Of a stretch of 7,895 nucleotides of DNA, positions 1 to 4,177 are shown piece after piece. The notes beneath the pieces are model-generated. The model worked only from the letters and a program-made list of their open reading frames with translations, was not told the origin of the DNA and ran no database searches. Within the stretch, counting starts at the first letter, position 1. Each line of letters starts with the position of its first letter. The DNA is from FEN-1219 sp964457725. Its GTDB lineage: Bacteria; Pseudomonadota; Gammaproteobacteria; Steroidobacterales; Rariloculaceae. Both the position numbers and the translations under genes were made by a program. The stretch is taken from assembly GCA_964457725.1 (NCBI GenBank), contig CAYWGQ010000173.1, positions 1-7,895 of the forward strand, given 5' to 3'.

Positions 1-193
1 GCGAGCTGCGGTTGTCCTTCGAGAACGACGACTTGAAGATCAGCGGCACGCCGAGATCCGCCGCGATCCCCTTCAGCCGCTCGGCCGTGCGCATCATCAG
101 CGGCTCGGCTTCGATCACGCACGGGCCGCAGATCAGGAACAGCTGATCCGAGCCGCAGTCGATGTCGCCGATCTGTACGTGCTTCTTGCTCAT
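1..193 (-). CDS. kdsA: KdsA, 3-deoxy-D-manno-octulosonate 8-phosphate synthase (N-terminal 64 residues, cut by window edge)
   Basis: This is the start of Kdo-8-phosphate synthase, the cytosolic enzyme that condenses phosphoenolpyruvate with arabinose 5-phosphate to make the precursor of Kdo for the LPS inner core. I translated it by hand from the ATG at 193-191. The visible part reads ..IGDIDCGSDQLFLICGPC at residues 8-25 and then FKSSFSKDNRSS at residues 53-64. The latter matches the KdsA signature FKASFDKANRSS (E. coli) or FKSSFDKANRSS (Aquifex), whose Lys, Asn and Arg lie in the active site. Residue C25 in the GPC motif aligns with the metal-binding cysteine of the metal-dependent class. 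E. coli KdsA has Asn there, so this enzyme is probably metal-dependent. The gene lies 88 bp downstream of waaA on the same strand and is likely co-transcribed with it. The upstream GGGCGGA is only a weak ribosome binding site. About three quarters of the gene lies outside the window. Confidence 0.93.
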   Translation of the reverse strand, partial: MSKKHVQIGDIDCGSDQLFLICGPCVIEAEPLMMRTAERLKGIAADLGVPLIFKSSFSKDNRSS

Positions 194-281
194 GGTTTCC
201 GCCCGCGGCCGACGGGCCGCCATCCGTGGGGCGCGGTCTTGGGGAGAGCTCGCGGGCGCCGCCCGGCGAACGAAGGATTGC

Positions 282-1640
282 TCAATGGGAGTCCGGACCG
301 CTCACTGCTCGCGGCATTTTGCGTTCAAAGGGCAAGGGCTGCAAGCGCCGCGCGGTGCGCGGCAACAGCTCCGCGAGCAACGCGAAGTTCCGATCCGTCG
401 CGCCGCGGCCGGCCAGCACGACCCCCCGTGCGCGTTGCCCCATCGCGCGTCGCGCGCCGTCGTCCGCCGCGAGCGCGCGCAGCTCTCGACCGAGCTCCTC
501 CGCGTCGCGAACGAGCCGGCCGCCGTCCGCCGCGAGCAGATCCTCGACGGTGTCCTTGAAGCTGAAGTTGTGCGGACCGAACAGCACCGGCACGCCGAGC
601 ACCGCCGGCTCCATCAGATTGTGTCCGCCCTTGTTGCTGCCGCGATAGAACAGGCTGCCGCCGACGAACGCCGCATCCGCGATCGAATACAGCGCGCCGA
701 GCTCGCCGATCGTATCGACGACGAGGACGCCGTCCGGGCCGGGCGCGGTCTCGCGGCCGGCGTCGACCTCGGTCTTGCGGACGGCGGCGAAGCCACGCGC
801 CGCGGCGTGCTCGACGACGCTCTGCGCGTCTGCCGGGTAGCGGGGCACGATCACGAGCGCCGCACGCTCGCGGGCCGCCCGCACGGCCTCGAACGCCGCG
901 AGCAGCGCCTCGTCCTCGCCGGCGTGCAGGCTGCCGCCGATCACGACGAAGTCGCCGGGCGCGTAGCCGAACAGCTCGCGCAGCTCCGTTGCGCGCTCGG
1001 GCGTCGCGGCGCGTTTCGCGAGGTCGTACTTCATGTTGCCGGTGATCGCGATCCGCTCGGCCGGCACGCCGAGCGCGCGAAACCGCGCCGCGTGCTCCTC
1101 GTTCTGCGCCGCGACGACCGCGAGCTCGCGCAGCACGCGCGGCACGAGGCGCGTGCGCGAGTAGCGCCGCTGGGATTTCGCCGACATCTTTGCGTTCACG
1201 ACCGCGACCGGCACGCCGGCGCGCCGCGCGCCGAGGATGAAGTTCGGCCAGAACTCGGATTCGACGAGGACGACGAGCGCAGGACGGTAGCGCGCGAGCG
1301 CCCGGCGGACGACGACGGACAGATCGAGCGGCGCCGGCACGACGCGGTGACGCGGATAGAGCCGGCGCGCCGCGGCGAGGCCGGTGGCGGTGACGGTCGA
1401 GATCACGATCGGGGTCGCCGGGCGCTCCCGCTCGAGACGCTCGACGAGCGGCGCGAGCAACGAGATCTCGCCGGCGGACGAACCGTGCAGCCAGATGCTG
1501 CCCGCGAGCGGTTCGCCGAGCGCGACGCCGGCCCGCTTGCCGGCCTCGCGCCAGCCGCCGGAGATCGCGAGCCGGTAGAGGATCCACGGCGACAGTAGCA
1601 GCAGGCCGAGCGCGTAGCCCAAGTCGAGCAGCAAGCTCAC
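282..1640 (-). CDS. waaA: WaaA/KdtA, 3-deoxy-D-manno-octulosonic acid (Kdo) transferase, 452 aa
   Basis: This GT30-family glycosyltransferase moves Kdo from CMP-Kdo onto the lipid A precursor at the cytoplasmic face of the inner membrane. The start is GTG at 1640-1638 and gives the usual N-terminal membrane anchor (about residues 2-27, LLLDLGYALGLLLLSPW). Family motifs appear in order: HGSSAGEI at 52-59, whose Glu58 corresponds to the proposed catalytic base; ESEFWPN at 127-133 (E. coli ETELWPN); GNMKYD at 201-206 (GNLKFD type); and the C-terminal donor-site block GGHNLMEP at 338-345 with GPHNFSFKD at 355-363. Length is slightly above the roughly 425 aa of E. coli. Between GGSL and GGHN there is a short extra GSNK compared with E. 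coli as I recall it. The downstream neighbour on the same strand is kdsA, so two Kdo-pathway steps are adjacent. A TAGAAT -10-like box lies about 40 bp upstream of the start. Whether the enzyme is mono- or multifunctional cannot be read from the sequence. Confidence 0.95.
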   Translation of the reverse strand: MSLLLDLGYALGLLLLSPWILYRLAISGGWREAGKRAGVALGEPLAGSIWLHGSSAGEISLLAPLVERLERERPATPIVISTVTATGLAAARRLYPRHRVVPAPLDLSVVVRRALARYRPALVVLVESEFWPNFILGARRAGVPVAVVNAKMSAKSQRRYSRTRLVPRVLRELAVVAAQNEEHAARFRALGVPAERIAITGNMKYDLAKRAATPERATELRELFGYAPGDFVVIGGSLHAGEDEALLAAFEAVRAARERAALVIVPRYPADAQSVVEHAAARGFAAVRKTEVDAGRETAPGPDGVLVVDTIGELGALYSIADAAFVGGSLFYRGSNKGGHNLMEPAVLGVPVLFGPHNFSFKDTVEDLLAADGGRLVRDAEELGRELRALAADDGARRAMGQRARGVVLAGRGATDRNFALLAELLPRTARRLQPLPFERKMPRAVSGPDSH

Positions 1641-1677
1641 GGAATTGTCGGTCTCTCGCCGGTGTCGCGGTGCCGCT

Positions 1678-1683
1678 ATTCTA
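1678..1683 (-). promoter_or_regulatory. Candidate -10 box for waaA
   Basis: On the minus strand this reads TAGAAT, five of six matches to TATAAT. Initiation from it would give a leader of roughly 30 nt before the GTG of waaA. No good -35 hexamer is present 16-18 bp further upstream, where the first REP copy lies. The promoter is therefore only a suggestion, and waaA might instead be read through from the gene upstream. Confidence 0.3.
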
Positions 1684-1693
1684 GCGCCGCGCC

Positions 1694-1794
1694 GTAGGAG
1701 CGGCTGTCCAGCCGCGACCCCTCTCCGACGCCCCGTAGGAGCGGCTGTCCAGCCGCGATCTTCGGAAGAGTCGCGGCTGGACAGCCGCTCCTAC
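1694..1794. repeat. REP-type repeat cluster: three identical 24-bp units (two direct, one inverted)
   Basis: Three exact copies of a 24-bp unit lie at 1694-1717 (+), 1735-1758 (+) and 1771-1794 (inverted). Each begins with GTAG and contains the palindrome GCGGCT-GTCC-AGCCGC (6-bp stem, 4-nt loop). A GTAG tetranucleotide followed by a GC-rich imperfect palindrome is the known architecture of REP elements mobilised by RAYT (REP-associated tyrosine) transposases. Paired inverted copies resemble a BIME. The cluster fills most of the 172-bp gap between the EAL-domain gene and waaA, which point the same way. No transposase gene is in the window. The three copies are identical, which suggests recent spread or conversion. 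Confidence 0.85.
1735..1794 (-). terminator. Long perfect stem-loop formed by REP copies 2 and 3; possible terminator or mRNA-stabilising element
   Basis: The second and third REP units are exact reverse complements (24 bp each), separated by 12 nt (1759-1770, TCTTCGGAAGAG) that can add a few more pairs and contain a UUCG. The hairpin begins 18 bp after the stop of the GGDEF/EAL gene in the direction of transcription. There is no following U-tract on the minus strand, so it is not a typical intrinsic terminator. REP hairpins at this position are known to protect upstream mRNA from 3' exonucleases or to aid Rho-dependent termination. Which applies here cannot be told. Confidence 0.4.
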
Positions 1795-1812
1795 CCAGCC
1801 GCACGCCGGCGG

Positions 1813-3126
1813 TCAGGTGCCGGTCGGGGCGACCCAGGTCTTCGAGGCGCGCGGCAGCCGGTAGTTCGCGGTCCAATCCGAGACGAGATCGCCGCGCATC
1901 GGCCGCCCGAGGAAGAAGCCTTGTGCGCGCTGGCAGCCGAGCTCGGCGACGATCGCGAGCGCCTCGGCGCTGTCGACGCCCTCGGCGACGACGCCCATCC
2001 CGAACGCCTGCGCGAGCGTCACGATCGCCCGCACGATGTCGCGGTCCTTCGAGTCGACCGCGACGTTCTCGACGAAGCGCTTGTCGATCTTGATCTCGGT
2101 CGCCGGCAGCTGCTTCAGATAGCCGAGCGACGAGTACCCGCGCCCGAAATCGTCGATCGCGAGGCCGATCCCGAGCCGGCGGATCCGGTCGAGGCGATCG
2201 AGAGACGCCGTCTCGCCCTGCACGAGACTGTCTTCGGTGAGCTCCACCGTCAGCGCGACGCCGTGCGCCTGCAGGCGCGCATGCAGGTCCTTCAGCCGCG
2301 ACATGAACTCCGAGTGATCGAGCACCTGCGGCGATACGTTCACCGCGACGTAGAAGCCCTCCGGCGCGGTCCACTGCGATGCCGCTTCGAGCACGCGCGC
2401 GAACACGAGCCACGTGATCGGCACGATCGCCCCATTGCGCTCCGCGAGCGGAACGAAATCGTTCGCGGCCATGAAACAGCCGGTCTTCGTGCGCCAGCGG
2501 ACGAGCGCCTCGACTCCGCAGGTGCGGCCGGTGTCGAGCGACACCTTCGGTTGGTAATACACGTCGAGCTCGCCGTTCTGCACGGCATCGTCGAGCTCGG
2601 TCTCGAACCTCCAGAGCGCATGCTGCTGCTTGGTCGCGTCCGGGCGGTAGATCTCGAACGGCAGCTCGCCCTTGCGTGCGTCGGTCAGCGCGAGCTCCGC
2701 GCGCCGCATCAGGCTCGCCGCGTCCTCGGCGTGCGTCGGGTACACTGCGACGCCGAGCGTCACGTCGACCAAGAATTGCTCCTCGTCGACCGTCAGATAC
2801 GCCGGGCGCTCCTCGGTGAGCTGCACCGCCGCATCCATCACGGCGGACATCGAGTCGAGCGGCAACAGCACGGCGAAGCGCCGATCGCCGAGGCGCACGA
2901 CGGGCGTCCGCGGCGGCATCGCTTGCCGCAACCGCTCGATGTACTCCGCGCAGAACGCCTCGCAGCGCTCGTGACCGAACGTCGTCGTGATGCGGTTGAA
3001 GGCGTCGAGCTGTCCGAGCAGCAACGCCGTCAGCCGGCTCGGCTGCACCTGCTCGAGATAGCGCTCGAGAAAGCGCAGGCTCGCGCTTCGGCGTCTACCG
3101 CTTTGTTCGTCCGGCTCGGCGCTCAC
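1813..3126 (-). CDS. Cytosolic degenerate-GGDEF / EAL domain protein, probable c-di-GMP phosphodiesterase, 437 aa
   Basis: The protein likely hydrolyses cyclic di-GMP to pGpG. A short N-terminal region (1-30) is followed by a GGDEF-fold domain (about 31-165) whose signature is GDRRF at 80-84 instead of GGDEF. The upstream inhibitory RxxD is also missing, so synthase activity is not expected. The EAL domain (about 170-425) keeps the catalytic set: E206 with EALVR at 206-210, N263 in NVS, E295 in ELTE, D325-D326 in DDFGRGYSSL, K346 in EIKID, E382 in AEGV, and Q402 in AQGFFLGRP. No membrane segment or recognisable sensor domain is visible, so the signal input is unknown. The dead GGDEF may bind GTP as a regulator, as in some such proteins. 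The start is GTG at 3126-3124, with an in-frame TAG immediately before it, so no longer form is possible. There is no good Shine-Dalgarno sequence. The gene is divergent from a PilZ gene pair across a shared 340-bp region. Confidence 0.93.
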   Translation of the reverse strand: MSAEPDEQSGRRRSASLRFLERYLEQVQPSRLTALLLGQLDAFNRITTTFGHERCEAFCAEYIERLRQAMPPRTPVVRLGDRRFAVLLPLDSMSAVMDAAVQLTEERPAYLTVDEEQFLVDVTLGVAVYPTHAEDAASLMRRAELALTDARKGELPFEIYRPDATKQQHALWRFETELDDAVQNGELDVYYQPKVSLDTGRTCGVEALVRWRTKTGCFMAANDFVPLAERNGAIVPITWLVFARVLEAASQWTAPEGFYVAVNVSPQVLDHSEFMSRLKDLHARLQAHGVALTVELTEDSLVQGETASLDRLDRIRRLGIGLAIDDFGRGYSSLGYLKQLPATEIKIDKRFVENVAVDSKDRDIVRAIVTLAQAFGMGVVAEGVDSAEALAIVAELGCQRAQGFFLGRPMRGDLVSDWTANYRLPRASKTWVAPTGT

Positions 3127-3191
3127 CTACGGAAATGCCTGACGGCACCTTGGGATGAGCCAGCATTGCAGCAAAAGGGCCGCGCAGCCGC

Positions 3192-3207
3192 TGTGAGGGC
3201 GGTCACG
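3192..3207. promoter_or_regulatory. CRP/Clp-family-like binding site
   Basis: The sequence is TGTGA-N6-TCACG, nine of ten matches to the CRP/Clp core TGTGA-N6-TCACA with the exact 6-bp spacing. It lies 66-81 bp upstream of the GTG of the EAL gene. In Xanthomonas, Clp is a CRP homologue that responds to c-di-GMP. Control of a c-di-GMP gene by such a regulator would therefore make sense, but that link is inferred, not shown. Confidence 0.45.
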
Positions 3208-3330
3208 GCAACGCGCCTTGCCTCCGACGCATGTTCCGGAGGGGATTTCTTCCTGCGCAAACAACAATCCGGCGGAGGCGATGAGAGCCATCGGCGCGGC
3301 AAGGGGGGCAGGCGCGATCGACGTTCATTT

Positions 3331-3347
3331 GTGACGCTCCGCGTCAC
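3331..3347. promoter_or_regulatory. Inverted repeat GTGACG-N5-CGTCAC upstream of the -35 box
   Basis: A perfect 6-bp inverted repeat with a 5-nt centre ends 6 bp before the TTGACA hexamer. Its half-sites resemble the TGTGA/TCACA of CRP sites, but the spacing between them is wrong for CRP. It could be a dimeric activator site or a chance dyad. Confidence 0.3.
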
Positions 3348-3353
3348 GCGCCG

Positions 3354-3359
3354 TTGACA
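3354..3359 (+). promoter_or_regulatory. Consensus -35 box (TTGACA) for the small ORF/PilZ operon
   Basis: This is a perfect sigma-70 -35 hexamer facing the small gene that starts at 3467. The -10 position at 16-18 bp spacing falls in the right arm of the palindrome at 3363-3382 and is a poor match (CGCATT). Either the promoter needs activation or the true -10 differs. An A/T-rich TAAAAT directly follows the hexamer. Expected start of transcription is near 3390, giving a leader of roughly 75 nt. Confidence 0.45.
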
Positions 3360-3362
3360 TAA

Positions 3363-3382
3363 AATGCGAAGCGCTTCGCATT
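3363..3382. promoter_or_regulatory. Perfect 20-bp palindrome, candidate operator between -35 and -10
   Basis: The half-site AATGCGAAGC is followed directly by its exact reverse complement, with no spacer. The dyad lies 3 bp downstream of TTGACA, where a bound dimer would block RNA polymerase. That is the classic position of a repressor operator. The regulator is not encoded in the window and the site matches no operator I can name. Confidence 0.5.
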
Positions 3383-3466
3383 CGCCGCGTTCCGCGCGCC
3401 CATGGCATGCCGCTTGCAAAACCGCGTGCAGGATTTCGTGCGTGTGACTCGCGACGGTGTCTGGGC

Positions 3467-3748
3467 ATGGCGAAAGTGAAACCGAGCATTCGATCGACCG
3501 AGACTTATACGGAGTCGAACTTCGTGCGGCTGCACACGGCCGGGTGCGAGCGCTCGGGCGACGGCGAGCGCGTCGTCACGATCGAGCATCTCTGCTACAG
3601 CGCCGCGAACGGCGGCGGCAGAGCCGGCTGGCGCTGCCAGACCATCGTCGACGGCGAGCCGATGTCGAAAGAGGACGCGTTGTTCATCGCTAGGAGCTAC
3701 GCTCAGGAATTCGACGTGCCGGTCATCTACGAATGTCACAGCGACTGA
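3467..3748 (+). CDS. Conserved-looking small protein of unknown function, 93 aa, coupled to the PilZ gene
   Basis: I do not recognise the family. The protein is soluble, with no signal peptide or membrane segment. It contains four cysteines (C27, C43, C57, C90) that are not spaced as a standard zinc knuckle. The central part (about 35-65, VVTIEHLCYS...GWRCQTIVDGEPM) looks like beta strands. It is followed by a helix (about 67-82, SKEDALFIARSYAQEF) and a last strand VPVIYE. I chose the ATG at 3467 rather than the in-frame ATG at 3407, because codons between them have A/T-rich third positions unlike the gene body, which is strongly GC3-rich. The 3' end overlaps the next gene by 16 bp, so the two are probably translationally coupled and functionally linked. 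No clear Shine-Dalgarno sequence is visible. It sits downstream of the TTGACA/palindrome region. Confidence 0.75.
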   Translation: MAKVKPSIRSTETYTESNFVRLHTAGCERSGDGERVVTIEHLCYSAANGGGRAGWRCQTIVDGEPMSKEDALFIARSYAQEFDVPVIYECHSD

Positions 3749-4173
3749 ACGCGCTCGGACGCTGCCCGTTCTGCGGAGCCGTCCGCTCCCCGGCCCCGCC
3801 CGCCGCGGACGACGAGTGCGCGCGCTGCGCGAGCCCGCTCTACCCGGCCGAGCGGCATCGCTACGACTACTCCGGCCAGCGCATGCTCGAGCGCATGCCG
3901 CGCGAGCACCGCGTCGCGATCACCGTCGCTTGGGGAAGCGATGCCGCGCTCGCCGCGGACATGCGCGATCTGTCGTTGAACGGCATGCGGCTCACGGCGC
4001 CGTCCGCTCTCGAGACCGACCAGATCGTCCGGATCGATTCCGAGCTCTGCCGCGCGATCGCGCGCGTCGCCTACTGCCGGGCGGCGCGCGAAGGCGGCTT
4101 CTCGGTCGGGCTCGAGTTCCTGACGTTGAGGTTCCTCCGTCCGACCGGCACGTTCGTCTCGACCAGCGCTTGA
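3733..4173 (+). CDS. Zinc-ribbon plus PilZ domain protein (putative c-di-GMP effector), 146 aa
   Basis: The N-terminus carries two CxxC pairs, C11-C14 (CPFC) and C29-C32 (CARC), 14 residues apart, a typical zinc ribbon. The rest fits a PilZ domain (about 50-140): a basic stretch ERMPREHR at 53-60 followed by strand VAITVAW, then DLSLNG at 79-84 matching the (D/N)xSxxG c-di-GMP motif, and a GFSVGLEFL strand at 122-130. PilZ proteins bind c-di-GMP and pass the signal to motility, adhesion or transcription machinery. Here the arginines are spaced RxxRxxR (54, 57, 60) instead of canonical RxxxR, so binding is likely but not certain. The zinc ribbon could contact nucleic acid or protein. The ATG lies within the 3' end of the preceding 93-aa gene (16-bp overlap) and no separate Shine-Dalgarno sequence is evident, so coupling is expected. 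The stop is 4 bp from the convergent M28 peptidase stop. Confidence 0.85.
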   Translation: MSQRLNALGRCPFCGAVRSPAPPAADDECARCASPLYPAERHRYDYSGQRMLERMPREHRVAITVAWGSDAALAADMRDLSLNGMRLTAPSALETDQIVRIDSELCRAIARVAYCRAAREGGFSVGLEFLTLRFLRPTGTFVSTSA

Positions 4174-4177
4174 GCCG

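Larger units (their letters stand above)
3127..3466. other. 340-bp divergent regulatory region between the EAL gene and the small ORF/PilZ pair
   Basis: No gene was found here. The open frames that cross it have poor codon use, for example many A/T third positions between 3407 and 3466. The region is visibly less GC-rich than its neighbours around 3320-3385. It contains a CRP/Clp-like dyad at 3192-3207, an inverted repeat at 3221-3242 (CCTCCG, 10 nt, CGGAGG), an inverted repeat at 3331-3347 (GTGACG, 5 nt, CGTCAC), a consensus -35 box at 3354-3359 and a perfect palindrome at 3363-3382. This is the expected location of the promoters for both transcription directions. Confidence 0.7.

Noticed and set aside
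162..1598. Long plus-strand open frame (478 aa) opposite waaA
   Set aside because: Arg/Ala/Glu-rich translation with no domain motif, fully antisense to a clear WaaA. It is a typical high-GC shadow frame.
1694..1794. CRISPR array
   Set aside because: Only three units, one of them inverted, with irregular 12-17 bp gaps. This is REP/BIME architecture, not repeat-spacer.
3331..3350. GTGACG...CGTCAC as a CRP site
   Set aside because: The distance between TGTGA and TCAC is 9 bp instead of 6, so it does not fit CRP/Clp geometry. It is kept only as a generic inverted repeat.
1645..3357. 570-aa plus-strand open frame opposite the EAL gene
   Set aside because: It runs through the REP repeats and the regulatory region and is antisense to a gene with all EAL motifs. 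Its composition is that of a shadow frame.
3407..3466. Upstream ATG at 3407 extending the 93-aa protein by 20 residues
   Set aside because: Codons in the extension have many A/T third positions, unlike the gene body, and no ribosome site precedes it. The ATG at 3467 is preferred.
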